From Paenibacillus sinopodophylli (lineage in GTDB: Bacteria; Bacillota; Bacilli; Paenibacillales; Paenibacillaceae): a DNA stretch of 64,000 nucleotides. The notes below the pieces were generated by a model, which saw only the letters and a list, made by a program, of their open reading frames with translations, was not told where the DNA came from and searched no databases. The translations under genes were made by a program, and so were the position numbers. Each line of letters starts with the position of its first letter. Position 1 is the first letter of the stretch. Positions 43,881 to 52,985 of the stretch are shown here, piece by piece. Where the stretch lies: assembly GCF_005930355.1 (NCBI RefSeq), contig NZ_VDBO01000004.1, positions 165,923-229,922 of the forward strand, given 5' to 3'.

Positions 43881-45623
43881 TCATTCTTCCAAGCTTGCTT
43901 CCGTTTGCTGCCTGTCCCACTGTTCTTTATACCAGCCCCCGAACAGCATGAGCTCGTCATGCCTTCCCTCTTCGATAATACGTCCCTCGCTCAGGACGAT
44001 AATCCAGTCTGCATGGCTGACAGCGGAGAGACGGTGAGTGGCGATCAAGTTCGTTTTCCCTTGACGCTCCTGCCTAATATGGTGAAGAATCCTGCTTTCT
44101 GTACGCGCATCTACCGCCGACAAGGAATCATCCATCATCAGAATCTCCGAGTCTACGAGCAGTGCCCTTGCAATCGCAAGCCTTTGCTTCTGCCCGCCCG
44201 AGAGCATGACCCCATTCTCTCCAACAATCGTCTCGAGCCCTTGCGGCATCTGCGCGATATCTTCGGTGAAGGAGGCCATCTCGACAGCACGAGCGATATC
44301 GTCTGCTGTTGCTAGAGGCTTGCCTAAAGCGATATTGTCACGAATCGATTTGGAGAGCAGCATATGCTCTTGAGGCACGTAAGCCACCCAGCGGCGTATT
44401 TGATCAATCTCAATCTGCTCGACAGGTACATCTCCAAGAAACAGCCGCCCCTGCTCCACTGGATACTGGCGAAGCAACTGCTTCAGCAGCGTGCTCTTGC
44501 CGCTTCCCGTCTTGCCCACAACGCCAAGCGTCTGCCCTCGCTCAAGCCGCAAAGTAATCGTCTGCAAGCTCGGCTTGTTCGCAGACGGATAAGTAAAGGT
44601 TAGCTGCTGCATAGAGATGCTTCCCGGTACGTCAACATGAATTGGCTTATCCGCATCCTTCAAATCCGGCTGCTGTGTGAGCGACGTATCTAGACGATCG
44701 GCTGAAGCGCTTCCACGCTGCAGCACATTAATAAACTCGCCGAAGGAGATCATTGGCCAAATCAGCATACCCAAATAAATATTAAACGAAATCAACTGTC
44801 CAAGCGAAATCTCATCCTGAATGACGAGATAAGAGCCGTAGCCGATACCAATGGAATAACTGATCCCGACAATCAAAGAGATGATTGGCTGGAACATAGC
44901 ATTGACGATGGATACTCTTTTGTTCTTGAGCATAACCTCGCTTGTCACCTGATTGAAAGCAATCAGGTCATCGTTTTCCTGTACATAAGAGCGGATTACG
45001 CGAATACCGGAAATCGACTCGAGCGCATGATCATTCATTTTGCCAAAGGAGGCTTGCGCTTCCAGAAAGCGAGTTCTTACCTTTTTGCCAAGCTTACTAA
45101 TGACTACCGCCAGCAGCGGAAGAGGAATAAGTGCCGCAAGCATCAGCTTCCAGCTGACGAGCGATACCATCATAATGACGACGACAGATGCCCCAACAAG
45201 CGTGTTGACCAGCGTCATGACGCCATAACCTGCCGTTTGACCAATTGCTAATACGTCATTGGTTGCAAGTGCCATAAGCTGTCCCGTACTGTTGCGCTGG
45301 AAGAAAGCCGGCGTCATTCGCGTCAAATTCGCGAGCAACCGTCCTCTTAGCACCTTCTCAACAAGCGCCGAGTTGCCAAAGAGCGTCGTAATCCATATGT
45401 ATGTCATTACATAAAGCAATATCGCTAGACCAAGCAGCAGCAATACTGTCTGCTTAAGACCAGATGAGGTCAGTTCGCCTTCGCGAATATAATCGACGGT
45501 TCTTCCAATAAGATTGGGCGGTATCGTAGAGAGCAAGCTAACAAGCGCCATAACACTGATTGCAAGCACATAGCTTCCCCAGCGATCTTTAAAAAACCAT
45601 CGGAGCCGATTAACAAAAGACAT
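43881..45623 (-). CDS. ABC exporter half-transporter, degenerate-site subunit (BmrC/YheI-like)
   Basis: 580 residues. Begins MSFVNRLRWFFKDRWGSYVL, much like YheI/BmrC proteins. Walker A GKTGSGKST near 364, signature LSGGQKQR near 470, and Walker B ILMMDDSLSAVD near 492, where Asp replaces the catalytic Glu; the switch His is kept in IATHRLS. It pairs with the next gene as a heterodimeric exporter. Ribosome site AAAGGGGG, 7 bases before the ATG. No leader peptide gene or attenuator like that of bmrCD is seen upstream. Confidence 0.93.
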   Translation of the reverse strand: MSFVNRLRWFFKDRWGSYVLAISVMALVSLLSTIPPNLIGRTVDYIREGELTSSGLKQTVLLLLGLAILLYVMTYIWITTLFGNSALVEKVLRGRLLANLTRMTPAFFQRNSTGQLMALATNDVLAIGQTAGYGVMTLVNTLVGASVVVIMMVSLVSWKLMLAALIPLPLLAVVISKLGKKVRTRFLEAQASFGKMNDHALESISGIRVIRSYVQENDDLIAFNQVTSEVMLKNKRVSIVNAMFQPIISLIVGISYSIGIGYGSYLVIQDEISLGQLISFNIYLGMLIWPMISFGEFINVLQRGSASADRLDTSLTQQPDLKDADKPIHVDVPGSISMQQLTFTYPSANKPSLQTITLRLERGQTLGVVGKTGSGKSTLLKQLLRQYPVEQGRLFLGDVPVEQIEIDQIRRWVAYVPQEHMLLSKSIRDNIALGKPLATADDIARAVEMASFTEDIAQMPQGLETIVGENGVMLSGGQKQRLAIARALLVDSEILMMDDSLSAVDARTESRILHHIRQERQGKTNLIATHRLSAVSHADWIIVLSEGRIIEEGRHDELMLFGGWYKEQWDRQQTEASLEE

Positions 45624-45778
45624 GATATCCCCCTTTTCCTTACACCAACCTCCAGTATAGCAGGATCACGCGTTCAAATTCACCTATTCATTTGCACCTT
45701 AGACATGCAATCAAGGTGAAAGAGCTGTCCTGCTAGAACACCGCTCGAATCTTGCTCGCAATCAACCTGTCGCCGCAT

Positions 45779-45802
45779 CTATCCTGCACATTTGCAGTAA
45801 CT
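45779..45802 (+). repeat. Intergenic repeat family A, unit 1
   Basis: CTATCCTGCACA, one variable base, then TTGCAGTAACT. The core TGCA...TGCA is a dyad. Confidence 0.75.
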
Positions 45803-45829
45803 CCGCCCTTGATGGACACTTTTTACCGC

Positions 45830-45853
45830 CTATCCTGCACAATTGCAGTAACT
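45830..45853 (+). repeat. Intergenic repeat family A, unit 2
   Basis: Same string as unit 1 with one change out of 24, 51 bases downstream. Degenerate relatives: CTATCTTGCCGGAATACAG (45903-45921) and CTATCCTACGATTATGCAGG (45954-45973). Confidence 0.75.
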
Positions 45854-46088
45854 TTACTTATTCGAGACTCTAAAATACACGTTTTATGCCCTTTTTACGA
45901 AGCTATCTTGCCGGAATACAGTATAGCTTCCATTCATGGCCGGTATTTGACCTCTATCCTACGATTATGCAGGATAGCTTTGAAACGATGATGAAATACG
46001 CGATTTGCCATAAGAGGATAGGTGCTCAGGTTGGTTTGTTGGTAAAAGGAGTTGCTTTCCCTGACTTCCTCCAGCCGAACACCCTAGC

Positions 46089-46275
46089 TATGTTGCACTT
46101 TATACACTCTAATCGTCGTTTAAGTAACCATGCTCTTGCTACGTTGTAGTTTATGCAACAGAAAGGCGGTTTCACAGCCTATATCTCACCCATAGGAGTG
46201 ATTCTGTTGCACTTTCTGCAACGTAGCCTGACGAATTGCCTTATTTGCGCGGTTCTATTGCACAAAGTGCTATGT
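46089..46275. repeat. Intergenic repeat family B, four degenerate units
   Basis: Units around GTTGCACTTTATACA (46092), GCTACGTTGTAGTTTATGCAAC (46138, split here as GCTACGTTGTAG and TTTATGCAAC), CTGTTGCACTTTCTGCAACG (46204) and CTATTGCACAAAGTGCTATG (46255). Each has a TTGCA...TGCAA or GCAC...GTGC dyad. Confidence 0.6.
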
Positions 46276-46480
46276 GCGCCGCAGTGCTCAGGTTAGTTGG
46301 TTCCGTTCCTGAAACCAACTGTAATCGTACTGACAAGCCGTTACTCATTTATCAGATTTCCAAACAAGCAACTGTTCTAAGTTCCAAGAAACCCCTGAAA
46401 GCTTCCTTCCTATAAACGCCATCGTTTCGGCGAAACACATAGAGAAAGGACGACCAAATGATATGCTTTTCTACCATTCA

Positions 46481-46510
46481 AAAAAAGGGCTGCCGCTAGG
46501 CAAGCCCCTT
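46481..46510 (-). terminator. Orphan terminator-like hairpin
   Basis: Minus strand AAGGGGCTTGCC...GGCAGCCCTT stem followed by TTTTTT. No minus-strand gene ends nearby; the only upstream DNA on that strand is antisense to the glycosyltransferase gene. Confidence 0.7.
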
Positions 46511-46664
46511 CCCCTGATTTATGTTCCCTCTCAATCATCACGCTCGAAACAACAATACACGCCTTTTACAAAAAACAATTGTTCTTTATAACGAATATGT
46601 TATGATCATTTTATGACCCGCGCCGTGTTGTACCGAAATTCAAATCGTTCCCGAGGTGAAGCGC

Positions 46665-47753
46665 ATGACTGCCGCCATTAGTGTTATCGTGCCCATATTC
46701 AATGCTGAGAAGTGGTTATGCAGCTGTTTGAACCGCATCATCAATCAACCCTTTCGTTCGATCGAGCTGCTGCTCGTAAACGATGGGTCCACCGATCAAA
46801 GCGGCGCAATCTGCGAGGAGTATGCGACGAAGGATGCCAGAATTAAAGTCATGCACAAGCCTAATCAGGGAACGAGCAGTGCAAGAAATAGCGGATTAAA
46901 AGCCGCTTCGGGTAAATACGTTTCCTTTCTGGATGCAGACGACGAAATTGACGATTTATATTTCGTTAAGCTATATGCCGCAGCGGAGCAATCAGGCAGT
47001 GAGGTTGTCATCTGCGGCTACGAGACCTCGCATTCGCTAGAAAAACGCCCTCCGAAATTCATGCTTCATACCGTAATGAGCGGCAAGGAGCTCATACTAA
47101 GCACCAACCATGTGCACTCCGGCAACGAGCTGTGTTTTGTATGGCGCTGCCTGTTTCTACGAACCGTTATTGAGAATAGGAAAATCAGATTTCAAGAGGG
47201 GTTGACCATCGGAGAGGATACCATCTTTCTACTTGAGACCTTACTTGCTGCCACTCGCGTCTTCGCCATTCCCGATCTTCTCTATCTCTATAAAACGGCC
47301 AATAATGCCAATAGCCTCACGCGTTCCTCTTACAGACCCGATCTGGAGAAATGCTTGATTTTGCAATATGAGCTTAGAAAACGGTTGTCCGATACATCTG
47401 GTTTACTGGCTATAGACGCTTACTCAACAGATATGGCTGCCTATTACATTCACGCAATCCGCTCCATGCTGATTGCGAATTTGAGAAACAGTCCATACAC
47501 GGTCAAAAAAGCAGATCTTGCGAGGATCATTAATCTTAAAATGATAACCGACAGTACCAAGCAGCTAGGCTTCTCTTACCCTTGCTCCAGCTTGAAAGAG
47601 TACCTTTATTATGTCTCACTTAAATTCAAGCTGGCCGCCCTGCTCTTTCGCTGGGAATTCGGCAGGCGGTCCGGTTCAAGCCACCCTGCTCTCACTCCAG
47701 ATTCATCCGAAGAAACGACAGCGGCATATAAACCGGGCAAACAGCCTGCATAA
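46665..47753 (+). CDS. Glycosyltransferase family 2
   Basis: Cytosolic or membrane-bound sugar transferase of 362 residues. N-terminal GT-A domain: ISVIVPIFNAEKWL, LLVNDGSTDQSG near 38, NQGTSSARNSGL near 70 and the metal-binding DADDEID near 91. The C-terminal half is less conserved and ends in a Ser/Thr/Pro-rich tail. The ATG used follows GAGGTGAAGCGC; a GTG three codons earlier overlaps that site. Lone gene; likely acts in surface polysaccharide or teichuronic-type polymer synthesis. It ends 3 bases from the convergent ssuB gene with no terminator between. Confidence 0.9.
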   Translation: MTAAISVIVPIFNAEKWLCSCLNRIINQPFRSIELLLVNDGSTDQSGAICEEYATKDARIKVMHKPNQGTSSARNSGLKAASGKYVSFLDADDEIDDLYFVKLYAAAEQSGSEVVICGYETSHSLEKRPPKFMLHTVMSGKELILSTNHVHSGNELCFVWRCLFLRTVIENRKIRFQEGLTIGEDTIFLLETLLAATRVFAIPDLLYLYKTANNANSLTRSSYRPDLEKCLILQYELRKRLSDTSGLLAIDAYSTDMAAYYIHAIRSMLIANLRNSPYTVKKADLARIINLKMITDSTKQLGFSYPCSSLKEYLYYVSLKFKLAALLFRWEFGRRSGSSHPALTPDSSEETTAAYKPGKQPA

Positions 47754-47756
47754 CGA

Positions 47757-48521
47757 TTAAATGGAATAAGTACTCTCCTTTCTCTGTGCATTTCTATCCC
47801 GCTCCAATATTCTGTCCAGAATCAGCTTCTCGAAATAAACGAAATCATTATCCCGCTCACGCGGCCTGTCCAGCGTAATCGCCACATCCAGTGCAATATG
47901 TCCATTCTCGATAAGAATAACGCGGTCTGCCAGCGCAACGGCTTCGCTCACATCATGCGTCACTAGCACCGTCGTAAACCCTTGCTCCGTCCATAGATCC
48001 TCAATGAGCTGCTGCATATCAATGCGGGTTAAAGCGTCCAGCGCCCCAAGCGGCTCATCCAGCAGCAGAAGCCTCGGCTCGCCGACTAGCGCTCTTGCCA
48101 GCGCAACACGCTGACGCTGCCCGCCGGAGAGGACACCAGGCCATTCCTTCGCGCGATCCTGCAATCCTACTTGGCGCAGCGCCTCCAAAGCCTTTCGCTT
48201 ATCTCCCGATTTCACACCGATTAAGACATTATCAACGCAGCGCTTCCATGGCAGCAGCCTTGCATCCTGAAACAGCATTCTCGTATCCTCACGAATGCCC
48301 TTTATTTCCTCGTCATCCAAAATGACGGCTCCCTGTGTGGGCTCCTCAAGCCCCGCAATAAGGCGAAGGAGTGTGCTCTTTCCACAGCCGCTACGTCCCA
48401 CAATCGCAATAAATTGACCAGGCGGAATATGAAGCTCTACACCATCAAGCACCTTCTTGGGACCAAACTGCTTCCCCGCTCCTTGTACAAGCAATCTCGC
48501 TCCTAATTGTGCAGTTTGCAT
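47757..48521 (-). CDS. ssuB: Aliphatic sulfonate ABC transporter ATPase SsuB
   Basis: ATPase of 254 residues powering sulfonate import. Walker A GRSGCGKST near 42, Q-loop RMLFQDARLLPWK near 82 (the LLPW form typical of SsuB/TauB), signature LSGGQRQRV near 128, Walker B LLLLDEPLGALD near 148, switch His in VTHDVSEA. Last gene of ssuADCB, 18 bases after ssuC. Confidence 0.95.
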   Translation of the reverse strand: MQTAQLGARLLVQGAGKQFGPKKVLDGVELHIPPGQFIAIVGRSGCGKSTLLRLIAGLEEPTQGAVILDDEEIKGIREDTRMLFQDARLLPWKRCVDNVLIGVKSGDKRKALEALRQVGLQDRAKEWPGVLSGGQRQRVALARALVGEPRLLLLDEPLGALDALTRIDMQQLIEDLWTEQGFTTVLVTHDVSEAVALADRVILIENGHIALDVAITLDRPRERDNDFVYFEKLILDRILERDRNAQRKESTYSI

Positions 48522-48539
48522 GTCCGTCCACCCTCCCTA

Positions 48540-49313
48540 TTAGCGTTTTGCGTAACTCGGATGCCACTTCAACAGCCATTGCTCCAGCAGCTTGGCTGCC
48601 GTATCCGATAGCTTTCCAAGTACCGCGTACAAAATAATAGCCAGCACGACCACATCAAGCCGCATAAATTCACGAGCGTTCATCGCCATATATCCAATAC
48701 CCGAATTCGCCGAAATCGTTTCTGCCACAATTAATGTAAGCCACATAAAACCAAGCGCATAACGCACGCCAACCAGAATCGAGGATAGAGCGCCTGGCAG
48801 AATGACATCCCTGTATAACGCATAGCCTCGCAGACCATACACTTTGGCCATCTCCACCAGACCTGGATCAATTGACCTTATTCCGTGCACAGTGTTTAAG
48901 TAAATTGGGAAAAATACACCCAGCACAACCAGAAAGATTTTGGCCGTTTCACCAATACCGAACCACAATATAACTAATGGAATCAACGCTAAATGCGGTA
49001 CATTCCTTACCATCTGAATCGTGCTGTCGAGCAGCCTATTCGCCGTCTGCGATACGCCATTCAGCAGACCTAGCAGAAAACCTATGCCGCCCCCGATTGC
49101 AAAACCAATAAACGCACGACTCATACTGCTGCCCATGTACTGAAACAATTGCCCGCTTTTTGTTAGCTCCACTCCCGCCTCAGCCACTTTAAGAGGAGTA
49201 GGGAGCGTTCGACTGGAAATCCAGCCGAGCTCCCCAAGCAACTGCCATATAATCAATATAAGAATCGGGACGATAGCTGGAGCTATACGACTGTTTAAGA
49301 TTCGTGTGAACAT
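48540..49313 (-). CDS. ssuC: Aliphatic sulfonate ABC transporter permease SsuC
   Basis: Membrane channel of 257 residues with six helices and the EAA loop GLRGYALYRDVILPGALSSI (near 165-185) that docks on SsuB. The sequence IWQLLGELGWISSRTLPTP after the first helix is typical of SsuC/TauC permeases. It follows ssuD after 21 bases. Confidence 0.94.
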   Translation of the reverse strand: MFTRILNSRIAPAIVPILILIIWQLLGELGWISSRTLPTPLKVAEAGVELTKSGQLFQYMGSSMSRAFIGFAIGGGIGFLLGLLNGVSQTANRLLDSTIQMVRNVPHLALIPLVILWFGIGETAKIFLVVLGVFFPIYLNTVHGIRSIDPGLVEMAKVYGLRGYALYRDVILPGALSSILVGVRYALGFMWLTLIVAETISANSGIGYMAMNAREFMRLDVVVLAIILYAVLGKLSDTAAKLLEQWLLKWHPSYAKR

Positions 49314-49334
49314 AAAGATACATGCCCCTTCCGT

Positions 49335-50474
49335 TCAAATAACACTGCCTGATTGGGGCCGTTTATTGTAAGCGACCAACTCGCCCGACGCTTGAATATC
49401 CCCGTGATGCGCGTCTTCTTGCAGTGTCAGTGGCAGCCGTGGAAATAACAGCTCTGCCGCGCGGTACGCTTCCTCCAAATGCGGATAGCCCGATAGGATA
49501 AAGGTATCTATGCCAAGCTCACCATACTCCTTGATGCGCGTCGCAACCGTATCAGGGTCGCCAACCAAGGCCGTCCCCGCTCCGCCGCGTACAAGTCCGA
49601 TACCCGCCCAAAGATTCGGTGAGATGACCAGCGAGTTTTTATCGCCGTTATGCAATTGACCCATACGCCTCTGGCCGACTGAATCGTATCTGGCTAAAAT
49701 TCGCTGCGCCTCGGCTATCGTTTTCTCATCCACATGGCGGATAAGACTTTCAGCCGCTTCCCAAGCTTCCTCATTCGTTTCTCTTACAATAACATGCAGT
49801 CTAATGCCGAATTTGACCTTCTTGCCTCTCGCTTCCGCCAGTTGACGAACCTCGGCAATTTTTTTTGCGACCTCACTCGGCGGCTCTCCCCATGTCAGAT
49901 AGCAATCAACATGATCAGCAGCAATCTGCTGCGCCGCTTGTGAGGAACCGCCGAAATAGATGGGCGGATACGGCTTCTGCAGAGCTGGGAACAGCACTTC
50001 GCCCGACTCCACACGAACATATTTACCATCAAAATTCACTTCTCCGCCCTGCATCATCTGCCGCCATACCGACAAGAATTCATCGGTCTGCTCATATCGC
50101 TCGCTATGATTGAGGAAAATACCATCTCCGCCGAGCTCATGCGGGTCTCCGCCAGTCACGACATTGACAATCAGCCTGCCGTTTGAGAGTCTGTCGAAGG
50201 TCGATGCCATTCTCGCAGCCGTCGATGGAGTCATGAGACCCGGCCGAATCGCAACGAGAAACTTTAGCCGCCGAGTCGCCCCAATCAGCGAGGATGCTGC
50301 AACCCAAGCATCCTCACATGCCTTGCCGGTAGGAACCAATACGCCGTGATAGCCCAGCCGATCAGCCGCCTGCGCGATTTGTTTGATATAATCATAATCG
50401 ACCGCTCTTGCTCCGTCCGATGTCCCCAAATATCTCCCATCCCCATGAAGGGGAATGAACCAAAATAATTCCAT
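49335..50474 (-). CDS. ssuD: FMNH2-dependent alkanesulfonate monooxygenase SsuD
   Basis: TIM-barrel flavin monooxygenase of 379 residues that splits alkanesulfonates into aldehyde and sulfite. FWFIPLHGDGRYLG at the N-terminus, GKACEDAW near 52, IRPGLMTPSTAARMASTFDRLSNGRL split as IRPGLMTPSTAARM and TFDRLSNGRL near 77-100, VTGGDP near 105 and GGSSQAA near 175 match SsuD. The flavin reductase SsuE is not in the window. Sits between ssuA and ssuC. Confidence 0.96.
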   Translation of the reverse strand: MELFWFIPLHGDGRYLGTSDGARAVDYDYIKQIAQAADRLGYHGVLVPTGKACEDAWVAASSLIGATRRLKFLVAIRPGLMTPSTAARMASTFDRLSNGRLIVNVVTGGDPHELGGDGIFLNHSERYEQTDEFLSVWRQMMQGGEVNFDGKYVRVESGEVLFPALQKPYPPIYFGGSSQAAQQIAADHVDCYLTWGEPPSEVAKKIAEVRQLAEARGKKVKFGIRLHVIVRETNEEAWEAAESLIRHVDEKTIAEAQRILARYDSVGQRRMGQLHNGDKNSLVISPNLWAGIGLVRGGAGTALVGDPDTVATRIKEYGELGIDTFILSGYPHLEEAYRAAELLFPRLPLTLQEDAHHGDIQASGELVAYNKRPQSGSVI

Positions 50475-50509
50475 AACAATACTCCTTAATCCTCTGAAGG
50501 GTATGAGGT

Positions 50510-51505
50510 TTATTTCACTACTGCGTCGCTTACATTAATCGCTTCCGGTATCAATTCAAGCTTCAAGAACGTATCTGCAATGCTTTGTTGTGCTTTGAGC
50601 GTCTCATCACTTACGCGGATAACGCCCCAAGCGCGGTGTGCCAGCGCTTGCTCTAGAGGTGCTGGATCAATGCCAAGCGCCGGCGAAAGCAGCTTAGCTA
50701 CTTCAGGCTGGTTGTCCTTTGCCCATTTATCCGTCTCTTCAAGCTGCTCAAGAATAACATCAATGGCTTTCGTGTTCGATTTCGCGAAATCCTTAGACGC
50801 CAGATAGAACTCGTAGTTTTTCACAAGACCTTCCCCATCAGCCAGTACGCGTGCTTTGGTTGCCAATTGTGCAACGGAGTAGAACGGCTCCCAAATGACC
50901 CAGGCATCTACGTTTCCGCTCTCAAACGCTGCTCTTGCATCCGCTGGCGGCAAATAAACGACTTCAACGTCACTATAAGCAATGCCCTCACGCTCCAAGT
51001 ATTTGACCAACAAATAATGAACATTGGAGCCTTTGTTCAAGGCGATTTTTTTACCCTTCAGATCTGCAGAGGACTGGATTGTCGAATTCTCTGGTACTAG
51101 AATACTTTCCGCCTTAGGGCTCTCAGGCGAGTGAGCCAGATAAGCAAGCGGCGCACCTGCTGCCTGCGCGAAGATTGGAGGCGCTTCTCCCGTATGTCCG
51201 AAGTCAATGCTGCCTACATTCAGAGCTTCAAGCAGCTGCGGACCACCAGGGAACTCCGTCCATTCCACCCCGTAGCCCGCTTCCTTAAGCTTTTCTTCAA
51301 GACCTCCGCGCTCTTTCAGAATGTTCACAGAAGCATACTTCTGATAGCCAATCCGAACTGTTTTCGCTTTATCGCCCCCGGACTCTGTTGCTCCATTACC
51401 TGCGTTGTTCGTGCTGCAGGCGGATATCACCGTCATTGCAGCTAATAGCATTACAATCGCCGCTCTTGCTAAACCTCTCTTTTGCGTACGTGCCCCTGTA
51501 TTCAT
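50510..51505 (-). CDS. ssuA: Aliphatic sulfonate-binding lipoprotein SsuA
   Basis: Surface lipoprotein of 331 residues, lipobox TVISAC near residue 30. The binding domain has VRIGYQKYASVNILKERGGL, SIDFGHTGEAPPIFAQAAG near 95-115, LKGKKIALNKGSNVHYLL near 150 and AWVIWEPFYSVAQ near 200, all typical of SsuA. First gene of the operon. Two copies of a 30-base element lie between it and the divergent regulator gene. Confidence 0.95.
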   Translation of the reverse strand: MNTGARTQKRGLARAAIVMLLAAMTVISACSTNNAGNGATESGGDKAKTVRIGYQKYASVNILKERGGLEEKLKEAGYGVEWTEFPGGPQLLEALNVGSIDFGHTGEAPPIFAQAAGAPLAYLAHSPESPKAESILVPENSTIQSSADLKGKKIALNKGSNVHYLLVKYLEREGIAYSDVEVVYLPPADARAAFESGNVDAWVIWEPFYSVAQLATKARVLADGEGLVKNYEFYLASKDFAKSNTKAIDVILEQLEETDKWAKDNQPEVAKLLSPALGIDPAPLEQALAHRAWGVIRVSDETLKAQQSIADTFLKLELIPEAINVSDAVVK

Positions 51506-51543
51506 CTCTAATCACAGCCCCTCAGCTTTTTCTCACAATCACA

Positions 51544-51573
51544 ATAACTCATAATTCCCATTAAGTTACTATG
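51544..51573. repeat. 30-base direct repeat, ssuA-proximal copy
   Basis: Begins ATAACTCATAATTCCCATTA and ends AGTTACTATG. 26 of 30 bases match the second copy at 51719. Probable operator for a sulfur regulator; ssuA starts 39 bases to its left. Confidence 0.7.
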
Positions 51574-51718
51574 CTTTATGTACAACGAAATTATCATTTG
51601 CTTATGCGACTGTCAATAGAATGAGGAAAGACGATGAGGTATGAGGAGGAATGAGGAATATCTGCTGTTTATTTGGATATATCAATTGATGTTTAATGAC
51701 CGATCGCTTATCATATAA

Positions 51719-51748
51719 ATAACTTATAATTCCCATGAAATAACTATG
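51719..51748. repeat. 30-base direct repeat, regulator-proximal copy
   Basis: Begins ATAACTTATAATTCCCATGA and ends AATAACTATG. It lies 38 bases before the start of the HTH/substrate-binding fusion gene, a distance like that of the other copy to ssuA. The TAATTCCCAT part resembles CymR-type sulfur boxes as remembered, which needs checking. Confidence 0.7.
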
Positions 51749-51785
51749 AATTTGTCTGCCATATAGAATGGAGAGTTCGAAGAGG

Positions 51786-52985
51786 ATGAATGATCGTTTG
51801 AATCTTCTCAGTCTACAAGAAGCGATGGACATACTCGGCATAAGCCGCGCAACGATCGACCGCTGGCGTAAGGATAAGCAGCTTCCTCATATCAAAATCG
51901 GCAAGGAAGTATGGATCGATAAGGGGCAGCTTCAGACGTGGATCAAGCAGTACGGCATCTCCGAGAAGCAGCAGCTTGTTCAGTCAGTCGCGGCGGATGA
52001 TGATACCGTCATTACGATTGGCTATCAAAGCGGAGCAGCACTGCTATGGAGTCCACTCATTATTAAGCAGCTTGGTCTGTTCGAAGAAGAGCTGCAGCGA
52101 TTGAATCCCTCTAAAAGGTATACTGTCAGGTACGTGAACGCACCCAATGGCATGGAGCTTGTAGAGGAACTGATTGCGGGTCGTGTTCACATCGCTTCCG
52201 TCGGCGACTACCCGATCATGGCGAGTCGTGCACTCAGCCAGATCCTTCCAAGATTCCAGCCGCAGGTCATCGCATTCGACGGGAAAACAAGCAGTGGCGG
52301 CGGCATATCGCTTGTTGTGCCCGCCGGCAGCAAGATCGACCATATCGAAGCCTTATCGTCCCTTTCTATTTCTACAGTGGGCAATTCCAGTTCCTCCTAT
52401 CGATTGAAAGAATGGATGAATGCATACGGCCTTCATTCTGAGCCCATCGTTCACCGCGGCATGGGCGATTGCCTTAATGGCATTATCGAAGGCCAAGTAG
52501 GTGCGAGCATGCTGTGGGAGCCCTACTTGAGCTGGGTGCAATCCATCGGAGCAGGCGTGCCACTGCTTTCGGAGGGAATTGGTGGCGACTATTTGACTGG
52601 ACTTGTTACGGATGGCAATTGGTCGAGAGGGAATGAATCGATCGTGATCGCTTATTTAAAAGCCCATTTAAGAGCGCATGAATTCATTCGCTATGAACAA
52701 CAGCGAGCGGCAGAGCTCATTCACAAGGCCAGCGGTTTCCCTCTCCCTCTTGTTGCGAATGTACTCACACAGATAAGATGGGATGCCTCATTCTACAGCC
52801 GCGACCTGCAGACGCTGAGCCGCTTTAGCGAGGGTCCTACGGACTGGCTGTCTGCACACAAACGAAGCAGCGGCGGCTTGGAATTCAACAAGCTCTATTT
52901 ACAAGAGGCTGTAGAATCACTAAAGCTTCCCATCCTCCCCGACTCCCCCTTGCCAGGAGAATGGTCAAGCGACAATCTGTATTAG
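51786..52985 (+). CDS. Helix-turn-helix / SsuA-like binding domain fusion regulator
   Basis: 399 residues, no signal peptide, so cytosolic. An excisionase/MerR-like helix-turn-helix (MDILGISRATIDRWRKDKQL, residues about 9-30, then GKEVWIDKGQLQTWI) is joined to a full SsuA/NMT1-type binding fold (about 70-330; GYQSGAALLW, ELIAGRVHIASVGDYPIMA, GASMLWEPYLSW). The same folds occur in the SsuA neighbour. It probably senses a sulfonate or a related anion and controls the divergent ssu operon. Start is uncertain between this ATG and one six codons earlier. Confidence 0.85.
   Translation: MNDRLNLLSLQEAMDILGISRATIDRWRKDKQLPHIKIGKEVWIDKGQLQTWIKQYGISEKQQLVQSVAADDDTVITIGYQSGAALLWSPLIIKQLGLFEEELQRLNPSKRYTVRYVNAPNGMELVEELIAGRVHIASVGDYPIMASRALSQILPRFQPQVIAFDGKTSSGGGISLVVPAGSKIDHIEALSSLSISTVGNSSSSYRLKEWMNAYGLHSEPIVHRGMGDCLNGIIEGQVGASMLWEPYLSWVQSIGAGVPLLSEGIGGDYLTGLVTDGNWSRGNESIVIAYLKAHLRAHEFIRYEQQRAAELIHKASGFPLPLVANVLTQIRWDASFYSRDLQTLSRFSEGPTDWLSAHKRSSGGLEFNKLYLQEAVESLKLPILPDSPLPGEWSSDNLY

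Larger units (their letters stand above)
45624..46664. other. Long gene-free region with clustered short repeats
   Basis: About 1040 bases between divergent genes. Open frames here (for example 45752-45991) run through repeated motifs and lack ribosome sites. Holds two families of short dyad-bearing repeats (listed separately) and an orphan terminator at 46481-46510. No gene supported. Confidence 0.7.

Noticed and set aside
45752..46149. Open frames of 79 and 87 codons in the repeat-rich gap
   Set aside because: They consist of repeat units, lack ribosome sites and overlap each other in different frames.
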